Assembly: GCF_007741535.1 (NCBI RefSeq)
Contig: NZ_CP036525.1
Coordinates: 3,968,001 to 4,032,000, forward strand
DNA length: 64,000 nucleotides
Direction of reading: 5' to 3'
From: Rubripirellula lacrimiformis
Lineage (GTDB): Bacteria > Planctomycetota > Planctomycetia > Pirellulales > Pirellulaceae
A program made the position numbers and the translations under genes. Under the pieces are notes generated by a model. The model did no database searches, was not told the DNA's origin, and saw only the letters and a program-made list of their open reading frames with translations. Within the stretch, counting starts at the first letter, position 1. Every line of letters begins with the position of its first letter. This document shows positions 52,920 through 62,353 of this stretch, piece by piece.

Positions 52920-55703
52920 ATGCCCCGCTACAATCCCGCCGAAATCGAACCTCGTTGGCAAGCTTTCTGGGAATCGGACCGTACTTTCCAGACGCCCAAG
53001 TTGCCGGTCGCTGGTGAAGATGGATCGGTCCGCAAACGTTACATCTTGGACATGTTCCCCTATCCCAGCGGCGATGGGCTGCACGTGGGACACCCCGAGG
53101 GGTACACCGCGACCGATATCACCGCTCGATTTTGGCGTGCTCGCGGCGAAAGCGTTTTGCACCCGATGGGGTTTGATGCGTTCGGATTGCCAGCCGAGGA
53201 ACACGCGATCAAGACAGGGGAACACCCTCGCATCCAGACACAGCGGAATATCGACAACTTCACTCGCCAGCTAAAAATGCTGGGATTCAGCTACGACTGG
53301 GATCGAGTGCTGGCGACCACGGACGAGTCCTATTTTCGCTGGACTCAGTTCATCTTCCTGGAACTTTACGACACCTGGTTCGACGTCGAACAGCAAAAAG
53401 GGCGGCCGATCGCAGAGTTGCCGATTCCGCAGGACATCGCCGCCCAAGGTGATGCGGCGGTCGCTGCCTACCAAGACGAACGTCGCTTGGCGTACCAAGA
53501 TGACGCGTTGGTGAACTGGTGTCCCAAACTAGGGACCGTGCTCGCGAACGAGGAAGTTCAAGACGGCAAAAGCGAAGTCGGTGGGCACCCGGTCAAGCGG
53601 ATTCCGCTGCGGCAATGGATGTTGCGGATCACTTCGTATGCGGAACGCTTGCTAGAAGGTCTGGACGAACTCGACTGGCCGCTGGGCATCAAGAAGCTGC
53701 AACAGGATTGGATTGGCCGAAGCACCGGTGCGGAAGTCGACTTTGTTGCTGGTGATCACAAGCTACGTGTTTACACGACACGCCCCGACACGCTGTTCGG
53801 TGCCACCTACATGGTGATCGCCCCGGAACATCCGATGGCCGAAGTGTTGACGACTGCCGACCAAAAAAGTGCGGTCGCCGCGTACTGTGAAAAAGCATCC
53901 TTCAAGAGTGACCGAGAACGTACCGAGGGCGACAAAGTCAAAACCGGCGTGTTCACCGGAAGCCACGCGGTGAATCCCGTCACCGGCAAACCGGTCCCGA
54001 TCTGGATCGCCGATTATGTCTTGGCCGGTTACGGGACCGGCGCGATCATGGCAGTTCCGGCGCATGACGTCCGCGACTTCGAATTCGCCAAGCAATTTGA
54101 TCTGCCGATCATCCAAGTCGTTGACCCGCCAAAGAAGGACCCCGACTACGAAGCCTACACGACAGGCAAAAAGTGTTTCGCTGGTCATGGTGTCGCAATC
54201 AACAGCGGCCCTTACGACGGAATGAAAACGTCCGAAGTCAAACACGCGATCACCGAGTGGTTGGCCCAGCACGATGCGGGACATGAAGCCGTCAATTACA
54301 AGCTTCGCGATTGGTTGTTCAGCCGCCAACGATTTTGGGGAGAACCGTTCCCAATCCTGCACGAAGTCGATGCCGATGGAAATCCGACGGGCATCAAACG
54401 TGGCGTCCCCGTGGACCAGCTTCCCGTCCGGCTGCCGGATCTGGAAGACTTCAAGCCACACGGACGCCCGGAACCGCCGTTGGCGAAGGCCGATGACGAT
54501 TGGTTGTACGTGAACATCGATGGCAAGCGGTATCGCCGCGAAACCAACACGATGCCCCAGTGGGCTGGATCTTGCTGGTACTACCTGCGGTACATTGACA
54601 ATCAAAACGACAAGGCGTTGATCGACCCGGCGAAAGAGAAAGCTTGGATGCCCGTCGACCTATACGTCGGTGGTGCCGAGCACGCGGTGCTGCACCTGTT
54701 GTATTCGCGGTTCTGGCACAAGGTGCTGTTCGATCGCGGCCACGTCACCACGACCGAACCGTTTGGGAAACTGGTCAACCAAGGCATGATCTTGGGCGAA
54801 GTCGAATACACCGGCTATGAAACCGAATCGGGAACCCCCGTTTCGGCCAGCGATGTGAAACGAGACGTGGACGGAAACTTTGTCACCAAGACGGGCGACC
54901 CAGTGACGGCAAAGTCATTGACCGAAGACGAAGTTGACAAAAAGGGCGACGGGTTTGTGCTGCGTGCCGATCCGAAGCTGCGTATCGACAGCCGGGCTCA
55001 CAAGATGTCCAAGAGCCGCGGCAACGTCGTCAATCCGGACGTGATCGTCCGCGAGTTTGGCGCCGATTCGCTTCGTCTGTACGAAATGTTCATGGGACCT
55101 CTGGAAGCTACCAAGCCCTGGGCGATGACCGGGGTCGGTGGCGTCAAGAACTTCTTGGACCGCGTTTGGCGAATGGTCGTGGACCAGGATTCGGACGACG
55201 ACATTCTTAGCCCGACGTTGACCGGCGATGCCTGTGATGAAGACCAGAATCGGATGCTGCACGCGACGATTAAAAAGGTCACCGAAGACACAGAGAACAT
55301 GCAGTTCAATACTGCGATCGCCAGAATGATGGAGTTCACCAACTTCTTCACGCGAAGCGAAAAGCGACCGGTCCAGGCGATCAAGACTTTCTTGATTCTG
55401 TTGGCCCCATACGCGCCGCACCTCTGCGAAGAACTGCACCGACGGCTTGGTGGTGAAGGATCGATTACCAAGGAAGCTTGGCCCACCTGGGATGAAGCCG
55501 CATTGGTCGAAACCAGCATCGAAGTGCCTGTCCAGATCAACGGGAAGATCAAAACCAAGATCAACATTGCTCCGGACGCCTCCAAAGAAGCCCTCGCCGA
55601 ACTGGCGCTTTCCGATCCGAAGGTCAAAGAACTGATCGAAGGCAAGACGATCGTCAAACAGATCATCGTTCCCGGTCGATTGGTCAACTTGGTCATCAAG
55701 TAA
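52920..55703 (+). CDS. leuS: Leucyl-tRNA synthetase
   Basis: 927 residues starting [17 protein letters not shown], the usual LeuRS N-terminus, at ATG 52920. The class I HIGH motif is at [18 protein letters not shown] (residues 46-63) and KMSKS is in [14 protein letters not shown] near residue 695. The editing (CP1) domain, with [16 protein letters not shown], and the C-terminal anticodon domain ([15 protein letters not shown]) are complete. It is slightly longer than E. coli LeuRS (860) because of inserts in the catalytic and editing parts. It is followed after 82 bases by a Gfo/Idh/MocA gene on the same strand. Confidence 0.96.
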   Translation: MPRYNPAEIEPRWQAFWESDRTFQTPKLPVAGEDGSVRKRYILDMFPYPSGDGLHVGHPEGYTATDITARFWRARGESVLHPMGFDAFGLPAEEHAIKTGEHPRIQTQRNIDNFTRQLKMLGFSYDWDRVLATTDESYFRWTQFIFLELYDTWFDVEQQKGRPIAELPIPQDIAAQGDAAVAAYQDERRLAYQDDALVNWCPKLGTVLANEEVQDGKSEVGGHPVKRIPLRQWMLRITSYAERLLEGLDELDWPLGIKKLQQDWIGRSTGAEVDFVAGDHKLRVYTTRPDTLFGATYMVIAPEHPMAEVLTTADQKSAVAAYCEKASFKSDRERTEGDKVKTGVFTGSHAVNPVTGKPVPIWIADYVLAGYGTGAIMAVPAHDVRDFEFAKQFDLPIIQVVDPPKKDPDYEAYTTGKKCFAGHGVAINSGPYDGMKTSEVKHAITEWLAQHDAGHEAVNYKLRDWLFSRQRFWGEPFPILHEVDADGNPTGIKRGVPVDQLPVRLPDLEDFKPHGRPEPPLAKADDDWLYVNIDGKRYRRETNTMPQWAGSCWYYLRYIDNQNDKALIDPAKEKAWMPVDLYVGGAEHAVLHLLYSRFWHKVLFDRGHVTTTEPFGKLVNQGMILGEVEYTGYETESGTPVSASDVKRDVDGNFVTKTGDPVTAKSLTEDEVDKKGDGFVLRADPKLRIDSRAHKMSKSRGNVVNPDVIVREFGADSLRLYEMFMGPLEATKPWAMTGVGGVKNFLDRVWRMVVDQDSDDDILSPTLTGDACDEDQNRMLHATIKKVTEDTENMQFNTAIARMMEFTNFFTRSEKRPVQAIKTFLILLAPYAPHLCEELHRRLGGEGSITKEAWPTWDEAALVETSIEVPVQINGKIKTKINIAPDASKEALAELALSDPKVKELIEGKTIVKQIIVPGRLVNLVIK

Positions 55704-55785
55704 CCGATCCGGCGCGGTCCGCTGCGGGCGATCCCCTTTTGCTCGCCTAACACTTCCAACGAACTTCACTTACCCCCAAAACTCT

Positions 55786-56829
55786 ATGTCCATCGGTATC
55801 GGAATTGTCGGCGTCGGCATGATCGCCAACTTTCACGCTCGCGCGATCGCAGACGCGACCGGCGCCCACCTGGTCGGCGCCACCAGTCGGCGACCCGAGC
55901 CCACCGCTGAATTTGCGAAACAGCATCAGTGCAAAGCTTTCGATTCGCTCGAAGCGATGTTGGCGGATCCCGAAGTCCAAGCGGTGGCGATCTGTTCGCC
56001 CAGCGGCGCACACCTGGATCCGGCCGTTGCTGCGGCCAAGGCCGGCAAACACGTGATCGTTGAAAAGCCGCTCGAGATCACGACCGAGCGTTGTGACCAG
56101 ATCATCCAAGCCTGTGATGATGCCGGCGTTCGTTTGGCCGTCACCTTCCAAAGCCGTTTTCACGAGTCCAGCCGGCTGATGAAAGAAGCCGTCGAAGCCG
56201 GTCGTTTCGGAAAGATCACGATGGGCGATGCCTACGTGAAATGGTTCCGCAGTCAAGAGTATTACGATAGCGGTGCGTGGCGCGGGACTTGGAATCTGGA
56301 CGGCGGCGGCGCGCTGATGAACCAAGCGATCCATTCGGTGGACCTGTTGCTGTGGTTGATGGGGCCCGTGGTCGAGATCAGTGCGATGACGGCCACCTTG
56401 ACTCACGAACGAATCGAAGTGGAAGACGTTGCCGTGGCGACTCTGAAGTTTGCAAACGGTGCTCTGGGGGTGATCGAAGCCACAACGACGGCCTACCCGG
56501 GATCCTTGAAGCGAATCGAGATCAGCGGTAGCCATGGAACCGCGATTTTGGAAGAAGAAGACATCAAGCAGTGGCAGTTCGCCGAAGAAACCGACGAAGA
56601 CGATTCGGTTCGCCAGCGAATGGCGGGCAAGACGGAAACCGGCGGCGGTGCTGCTGACCCGTCCGCGATCGGGCACCACGGACACACGATGCTATTCGAA
56701 GAAGTGATCGCGTCGATCAACGAGAACCGTCCATCGATTCTCGATGGCCACGAAGGCCGCCGCAGCGTCGAGGTGATCTGCGGCATTTATGAGAGTGCTA
56801 AAACGGGTCAAATCGTTCGTCTGTCCTAA
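55786..56829 (+). CDS. Gfo/Idh/MocA family oxidoreductase (cytoplasmic)
   Basis: 347 residues, normal length. The NAD(P)-binding motif is GIVGVGMIANFHARA, with the EKPL motif in HVIVEKPLEIT and the YKxxQ-like helix in YVKWFRSQEYYDSGAWRG. The third block is GALMNQAIHSVDLLLWLMG with the catalytic-type His. It probably oxidises or reduces a sugar or inositol. It follows leuS by 82 bases in the same direction, and its stop lies 166 bases from the convergent EamA gene. The substrate is unknown. Confidence 0.87.
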   Translation: MSIGIGIVGVGMIANFHARAIADATGAHLVGATSRRPEPTAEFAKQHQCKAFDSLEAMLADPEVQAVAICSPSGAHLDPAVAAAKAGKHVIVEKPLEITTERCDQIIQACDDAGVRLAVTFQSRFHESSRLMKEAVEAGRFGKITMGDAYVKWFRSQEYYDSGAWRGTWNLDGGGALMNQAIHSVDLLLWLMGPVVEISAMTATLTHERIEVEDVAVATLKFANGALGVIEATTTAYPGSLKRIEISGSHGTAILEEEDIKQWQFAEETDEDDSVRQRMAGKTETGGGAADPSAIGHHGHTMLFEEVIASINENRPSILDGHEGRRSVEVICGIYESAKTGQIVRLS

Positions 56830-56995
56830 TTGGGCGAGACGACCTGAGCCACGGCAGTGCGGGGATCGCTCGCCTGCCTTGGTTCACCAAAGAACAAACC
56901 GGTTCGCTTCCGTGACATGTTGTCTTCGGATCACATGGATCGCTCGCGATCCGGTTGGTGGACACCGGTGAGGGCGGCCGGGGTTTGCCCCGATT

Positions 56996-57973
56996 TTACT
57001 TTTTGGCCACCAGACTGACGCCTGCGATCGCGATGCCCATGCCGGCTAGGTGTTGCAACGATGTGGGTTCGCCCAAGACTGCGATCGCCAAACCCATCGT
57101 CAGTACCGGGCCAACGGATCCGATTACCGTCGTCCGAGTGGCGCCGATCCGCACGATCGCTTCGTTGATCATGAAGCTCGGCAACACGGTGCATACGAAC
57201 GCCAACACGGCGCCATAGACGTAGATGATCGGTGCCGCGCCGATTGCATCGCTGACCTGATGCGTGAGAGCGAAATGGACGCCGACAAAAAACGTCGATC
57301 CGATCATCGCAAGACTCGTGAATTCGCGGCTTCCAATCCGCTGCATCGTCGGTTTGGCGAACAGGATGTATAGCGAATAGCTGAGCGCGGCGCCGATCAC
57401 CAACAGCACTCCCTTGGGCACATTCTGGCCGCCATCCAACGATCGCTCTTGGCCGTACATCAGATACACGCCGAGATAACAGAACACGATTGCGGCGATG
57501 ATTCGGCGGTCGATCATCTCGCCCAAAAACAACCATGCCAAAATGGCCACCATGGCTGGATACGTGAACAGCGTCAGACGTTCCATTTGCGCTGAAATGT
57601 ATTCGAGGCCCGACAAGTCCAGGTACGATGCAAGGTAGTACCCTAGAAATCCGAGCATCAGCGAACGCAGAAGGTCTGTGCGGCTGATGGGCGGGCAATC
57701 GGACTTCCGTCTCAGCAGAATCAGCACGACCACATAGAACGGGAACGCCAACACCATCCGCACGGTCAACAACAGCGTCGCATCCGCCCCGGCGGCGAAT
57801 GCCAGTTTGATAAAGATCGATTTCAGCGCGAATAGAAAGGTGCCGGCGATCGCCAACGTGACTCCGGAACGAAAACGATCATCAGCGGCCTGCCGAATTC
57901 CGATATCGATGTCGGGTTCGATTGCAGGTTGGGGCAAACGTTCGTCAATGGGTTTGTCCAAGCGGCACGACAC
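56996..57973 (-). CDS. EamA-family (DMT) transporter
   Basis: 325 residues, ten membrane helices in two EamA repeats. Typical stretches are RSGVTLAIAGTFLFALKSIF, LLTVRMVLAFPFYVVVLILL, MLGFLGYYLASYLDLSGLEYI, FTYPAMVAILAWLFLGE and SVGPVLTMGLAIAVLGEPTS. It probably exports an amino acid or another small metabolite. It is divergent from the esterase gene at 58328 and convergent with the Gfo/Idh/MocA gene. A longer frame is possible, but this start is in keeping with the family length. Confidence 0.85.
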   Translation of the reverse strand: MSCRLDKPIDERLPQPAIEPDIDIGIRQAADDRFRSGVTLAIAGTFLFALKSIFIKLAFAAGADATLLLTVRMVLAFPFYVVVLILLRRKSDCPPISRTDLLRSLMLGFLGYYLASYLDLSGLEYISAQMERLTLFTYPAMVAILAWLFLGEMIDRRIIAAIVFCYLGVYLMYGQERSLDGGQNVPKGVLLVIGAALSYSLYILFAKPTMQRIGSREFTSLAMIGSTFFVGVHFALTHQVSDAIGAAPIIYVYGAVLAFVCTVLPSFMINEAIVRIGATRTTVIGSVGPVLTMGLAIAVLGEPTSLQHLAGMGIAIAGVSLVAKK

Positions 57974-58327
57974 GGGATGGAGGAGCGATGGTGGTGATGC
58001 ATGGGGGACGCACCGGCGGTCGGCTAGGTTCGCATACCATCGTCGGTGTTGCCACCAGCCGGCGAAACCGCCGCCCCGGCCAACTTCGGTTGGACGAAAT
58101 CTTTCTTCGCTACCAACGTCCCTGTGGCGTTGCGATCTGGACTAAAATCGTCCAAGCCGCCGCTAGCGGTTGGTTGATTGAGTTAGCCGCAGCCCTGCCA
58201 GCGACTCACCCCTGGTGAAAGCTCGACAGGATGAACCGTCGGCTGGCAGCGAAGTGGCTAACAACGAACTGGCTAGCAGCCCCGCCGATCCCCTTCCCCG
58301 ATCTCATTGACCAATCGAGACCCACCG
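57974..58327. other. Divergent intergenic region, 354 bases
   Basis: No gene seen. It lies between the start of the EamA transporter and that of the esterase. No clear promoter was identified. Confidence 0.4.
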
Positions 58328-59197
58328 ATGATTCCAACGCGCCGCCTTCTGATCCTGTTTTCTATTTTGGTTTTGGTCGGTGCACGAGGTGGTGTGGAGG
58401 TTCGGGCCCAAGATGGCGCCGGCAAAGGTGCGAAGCAAGCGACGGAGTACACCACGGAAACGGACCTGTTGTATCGAACTGGCGATGACCTTTCCGAGGC
58501 GGCCAAGCAGAGATGTCGGTTGGACGTCTACCGTCCGACGAACGTCGAAGGCTATGCGACGGTCGTGTGGTTTCACGGCGGCGGGCTGACCGGCGGCAGC
58601 AAGTCGATCCCCAGTGAACTGAAACGCCAAGGGATCGCGGTGGTCGCCGCCAACTACCGCTTGAATCCGTCGGTTCAATCGCCGACTTACGTCGAGGATG
58701 CGGCCGCGGCGGTGGCATGGACGATCAAGAACATTCAGTCGCGAGGCGGATCACGGGAGCGGGTTTTTGTCGCCGGCCACTCCGCCGGCGGATACCTGAC
58801 CAGCATGGTTGGTCTGGACCGCAGCTACCTGGCCGCTCACGACCTCAACGCGGACGACATCGCCGGACTGATCCCGTACAGCGGTCACACCATCACCCAC
58901 TTCACCGTTCGCAAAGAACAGGGGATTGGTGGCAAGCAACCGATCATCGACAAGATGGCACCCCTGTACCACGTACGCCCTGACGCTCCACCGATCTTGC
59001 TGATCACCGGCGATCGTGAACTGGAGATGCTAGGTCGCTACGAAGAGAATGCCTACTTTTGGCGAATGTTGAAGGTCGCCGGTGACGAAGACGTCGAACT
59101 GTTCGAACTCGATGGCTATGACCACGGACAAATGGCAAAGCCCGCCCACCCATTGATGATCAAGTTCATTCGCAACATCGTCAACACAGGTTCGTAA
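58328..59197 (+). CDS. Secreted alpha/beta hydrolase (BD-FAE/esterase type)
   Basis: 289 residues with a signal peptide (LLILFSILVLVGARGG). The core has TVVWFHGGGLTGGSKS (HGGG oxyanion site), RVFVAGHSAGGYLTSM (nucleophile in GHSAGG), LLITGDREL (acid) and DGYDHGQMAKPAHP (His). It is likely a carboxylesterase or feruloyl/acetyl-xylan-type deacylase, as in the N-terminal half of the esterase-propeller fusion at 30622. The start at ATG 58328 gives the signal peptide; a TTG at 58307 is alternative. No sugar genes adjoin it. Confidence 0.86.
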   Translation: MIPTRRLLILFSILVLVGARGGVEVRAQDGAGKGAKQATEYTTETDLLYRTGDDLSEAAKQRCRLDVYRPTNVEGYATVVWFHGGGLTGGSKSIPSELKRQGIAVVAANYRLNPSVQSPTYVEDAAAAVAWTIKNIQSRGGSRERVFVAGHSAGGYLTSMVGLDRSYLAAHDLNADDIAGLIPYSGHTITHFTVRKEQGIGGKQPIIDKMAPLYHVRPDAPPILLITGDRELEMLGRYEENAYFWRMLKVAGDEDVELFELDGYDHGQMAKPAHPLMIKFIRNIVNTGS

Positions 59198-59262
59198 CCA
59201 AGCAGACGGCCCCACCGGTTTGCGTTTCAATCTCGGAACAGTCAAAGTCACCAAGCGGCGAT

Positions 59263-60000
59263 TCAGTTCAAACTGAAGGGCGGTGGGAATCGTTCGTCTT
59301 TGGCGGTTTGGGTTTCGAACGATTGTTCTTCGCTGGACACCGAGTGCAGTTGAACGGCGCCGCTTTTCAGCAGTTCGATCAGTTGCGCGGCCCGCTGATC
59401 GACATCCGGCTGAGCCAATAGTTTCAGTTTGGCTTCGACCATGAACGGCAGCGTGTAAGAAATGATGTCCGTGATCGGCCCCAGGCCCATCTGGCCAGCC
59501 ATCAATTCGTGCAGATTCTTCTGCACACTGGCGCTGGCGGGGATGATGTCGGCAAAGGCGGCTAGCAGGTCGCGTTTCAGATTCAATCGATCTTCGGCGC
59601 CGTGGGGCGGATACACGTCTTGGTCGACGTCGACTTCGGCGATGCGAAACGATCTTGGTGCGTCGTGTTCGCGGACAATCCTGGCTCGCTGGGTACCGAT
59701 CAATAGAACGTTGTGTCGATCATCGCCCAGATCGGCATGCGATACGATTTTGCCGATGCACACCGTCGACGCGATCGGGGGGCAGTCGCCGGGCATGGTC
59801 GCGACTCCACCGGTCAACGTCGCCATCGCGATCAGCCGGTCGGTCGCAAGCGACTCACTGAGCATGTCGATATAGCGAGGCTCGAAAATGTGCAGCGGTT
59901 GCATGGCGTGCGGGAACAGCACCAACTCGGGCAACGGAAACAGACGCACCTGACCATCAAAGTCGTCGGGCAACTTCGTTACATCGTTCAGGTCGTCCAT
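59263..60000 (-). CDS. LON N-terminal substrate-binding domain protein
   Basis: 245 residues. The protein is a stand-alone LON (PUA-like) domain: VRLFPLPELVLFPHAMQPLHIFEPRY, LATDRLIAMATL, GCPPIAS-like and IGKIVSHADL, then a helical C-terminal part. It has no AAA or protease domain, as usual for this family. Such proteins may regulate or deliver substrates to Lon, though this is not established. It starts 94 bases after the stop of the BI-1 gene on the same strand, so the two are probably cotranscribed. It reads as a complete gene. Confidence 0.88.
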   Translation of the reverse strand: MDDLNDVTKLPDDFDGQVRLFPLPELVLFPHAMQPLHIFEPRYIDMLSESLATDRLIAMATLTGGVATMPGDCPPIASTVCIGKIVSHADLGDDRHNVLLIGTQRARIVREHDAPRSFRIAEVDVDQDVYPPHGAEDRLNLKRDLLAAFADIIPASASVQKNLHELMAGQMGLGPITDIISYTLPFMVEAKLKLLAQPDVDQRAAQLIELLKSGAVQLHSVSSEEQSFETQTAKDERFPPPFSLN

Positions 60001-60094
60001 CCACTTATCCCACTAGCTCAGATACTTGCGAAGCCAACCGTGGTCGGCCTTGGAAAGTTCAATTGCAAACGCGTGACGCCATTTCGAACTCGGA

Positions 60095-60835
60095 TCAATC
60101 GTTGTTGGAAAACGACATCAAGATTCGCAGCACGTACCAGAACAACAGCACGACCGAGGCGAATAGAGCCAGCGATGCAGCAACGTATTGGCTGGTGTTG
60201 TAGTGATGCATGATGTTCGATGTGTCGTACAGGATGTACCCGCAAGCCATCGCCACCATCAACGCGCTGAACCAAAGTCCCAGCGAAAATCCGAACATGA
60301 TTCCCGCGAAGATGGCTCCGATCGCAACCAAACCGCCCAACGCCAGGAATTTGCCCCAGCTGGCCAAATCGACTCCCGTGATGAACACAAAAGCGGTCAA
60401 ACCGATGAACACGACCGCCGTGATCGCCGCTGCCATGATCGGCAGGTTGGGTTCGCCCATCACGCGGATGCAGATGTAAAGCATCGGCAACAAAATCACC
60501 GCCTCCGCCACGACATACAGGCCAAGCCCGGCGTACTGGATCGCTTTGGACGCGCTGCTGTTGGCCCAACTTCGAGCCAACCAGCTGACACCCATGAACA
60601 GACCAAGAACGATCATCCAGCCCCAGCCGCCCAACATCCGACCGACCAATGATTCCATGGTCTGAGCGGGCACGACGGCAAATAGAACCGCTTCGATCCC
60701 GATCAACGCCAAAATGGCGCCAGTCATGTGAGCGTACGTGCGACGGATGAATCCCAAACGTTCGTTTTCGGCGGCGAAAGCGGCCGGGGTGCCCATCGAT
60801 GACAGAGCGTAGGGATTGGGGCTGTCGGCGTGCAT
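60095..60835 (-). CDS. Bax inhibitor-1/YccA family membrane protein
   Basis: 246 residues, seven hydrophobic helices, such as GAILALIGIEAVLFAVVPAQ, WGWMIVLGLFMGVSWLA, YAGLGLYVVAEAVILLPMLYI, AAAITAVVFIGLTAFVFITG and ALMVAMACGYILYDTSNIMHHY. The D-T-S and the charged pair near YDTSNIM match the pore-helix region of TMBIM proteins. Family members act as calcium-leak channels or modulators of membrane protein turnover; YccA in E. coli inhibits FtsH. It is followed by the LON-domain gene, which is intriguing because both relate to proteolysis. A divergent 530-base gap lies upstream. Confidence 0.9.
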   Translation of the reverse strand: MHADSPNPYALSSMGTPAAFAAENERLGFIRRTYAHMTGAILALIGIEAVLFAVVPAQTMESLVGRMLGGWGWMIVLGLFMGVSWLARSWANSSASKAIQYAGLGLYVVAEAVILLPMLYICIRVMGEPNLPIMAAAITAVVFIGLTAFVFITGVDLASWGKFLALGGLVAIGAIFAGIMFGFSLGLWFSALMVAMACGYILYDTSNIMHHYNTSQYVAASLALFASVVLLFWYVLRILMSFSNND

Positions 60836-61367
60836 CTGTGTCTTGTCCTGGATAATGATGTATTTCAGTTAGCTGCTGACCATCGGCCGGCGCTAAGGGG
60901 GGCTACTTGATCACGAAAGATCCGTCGGCGGCGAACCGATGGAGTCGACGCTGCGGAAGTTCTACCCGCTAAGTGGATTGGCAAAAAAACTTCCCAGTGG
61001 TCACATCCGCACGCGCCGAAACGCGTGCATTGAAAATCTACCTCGGCGAAACCCGTTGGTCGTCTGGATTTGCTGGTTGGTAAGATTTTCCGGTCGCACC
61101 GGCACCGCGGGTCACCTTCTTACTATAAGCGGGGTTGTCATCCGGTGGGGAGAGTAAATGATTGACGCTGCCCCGGTGATGCCAGAGAATGTTAAGATTG
61201 AGGGAGCCTTTTGTGATCGGCCGGTTGCCAGTACTGTGAAGGGCGCCGTTTCGCAGCAGGGGTTCATGGCACGTATCGCACCGTCGTAAGGCTGATGTCG
61301 TTGCTTGGGACGTACCCGCCCCTCGTGCATCCCGTTTCCTGTCCGCTCCACGCTCGGCTTAGCAAAC
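60836..61367. other. Intergenic region upstream of dcd
   Basis: About 530 bases with no strong gene. A weak 43-residue frame at 61158-61289 is listed separately. No structural RNA was recognised. Confidence 0.45.
61158..61289 (+). CDS. Possible small ORF (43 aa) upstream of dcd
   Basis: ATG 61158 has a ribosome-site-like GGGGAG five bases upstream (GGGGAGAGTAAATG). The product starts MIDAAPVMPENVKIEGAF and has no recognised motif. It may be a leader peptide or chance. It ends 78 bases before dcd on the same strand. Confidence 0.25.
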   Translation: MIDAAPVMPENVKIEGAFCDRPVASTVKGAVSQQGFMARIAPS

Positions 61368-61946
61368 ATGCTTCTTTCAGGTGATGAGATTCGGCGGCGT
61401 CAGGGTGACAAACTGCGTATCGATCCTTTCGAGGAATCGCGGCTAAACCCCAATAGTTACAACCTTTCGCTTCATCACGAGGTGTTGGTTTACGAAGAGG
61501 TGGTGCTAGATGCGGCATCGCCCAATCGGTATCGGCGGATCGAGATTCCCGCCGACGGGCTAACGCTGCAGCCGAACCAACTGTACCTGGGCCGGACCGT
61601 CGAATACACCGAAACGCACGACGTGGTCCCCATGATCCAGGGACGAAGTTCGCTCGGTCGATTGGGACTATTCGTGAATCCCGGCGGCAGCCTTGGCGAT
61701 GCGGGCTATTGCGGTACCTGGACCCTGGAAATGCACTGCGTTCAACCGGTCCGGATCTATCCAGGAATGGAAGTCTGCCAGATCTATTACTGGGGGATGG
61801 AAGGCACCTGCCAGGGATACGACAGCGAAAAGTACCAGAACAGCCGCGATATCAAGCCGAGTCAGATGTTTCGCGAACTCGGCGCCGAAGGTAGCGACCA
61901 ACAGCTGGAACTGAAGTTCGATGAACTGCTGCATGGTGCTCGCTAA
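61368..61946 (+). CDS. dcd: dCTP deaminase
   Basis: 192 residues, the normal length, starting MLLSGDEIRRRQ at ATG 61368. It hydrolyses dCTP to dUTP for thymidylate supply. The family signature QGRSSLGRLGLFVNPGG is present with R93, S95 and R98, followed by DAGYCGTWTLEM with the catalytic E121. It acts as a cytoplasmic trimer. A longer frame to 61305 has no family features. It lies between a gene-poor stretch and the HlyD-type gene and is probably a single transcription unit. Confidence 0.93.
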   Translation: MLLSGDEIRRRQGDKLRIDPFEESRLNPNSYNLSLHHEVLVYEEVVLDAASPNRYRRIEIPADGLTLQPNQLYLGRTVEYTETHDVVPMIQGRSSLGRLGLFVNPGGSLGDAGYCGTWTLEMHCVQPVRIYPGMEVCQIYYWGMEGTCQGYDSEKYQNSRDIKPSQMFRELGAEGSDQQLELKFDELLHGAR

Positions 61947-62353
61947 GTCATCTGCTGGCAAAAGTGATTGCTGGCCCGAACACTGCATCACGGATGCGAT
62001 GGTCGGGGGGATGCATTTCCGGTCACGCACCGCTACGCCTTAGGCTTAGGCAAAGTGCTGAGGATTTCCTCGATGGCGGCTGCGTAAATGGGGGGGGAAA
62101 CCTCGCCTGAACCGCGCCACCTTGGCGGATGAACCACAGTCCACGGAGATTGGCCGCAGTGCTCGGGGGGGGGCTGATCCGGACGCCTCCTTGCCGCAGA
62201 ATCCGACCAGACGGCGCAATCGGTCTGGCACAGCAAGTTCCGGGCATCCAAAATTCGGCTGTGGGCGTCGTTGTCTCGATTCAGGAAGTAGCTTGGACGT
62301 CGATCGGATGCATCGTTCCCGATTTTCTTTTGTCCTCAATCGTAGCGTCAGCC
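61947..62353. other. Gap between dcd and the HlyD-type gene
   Basis: About 400 bases with G-runs (e.g. a nine-G run near 62165) and no convincing gene. The downstream frame stays open leftward to at least ~62160, so the HlyD-type start is uncertain. Confidence 0.35.
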
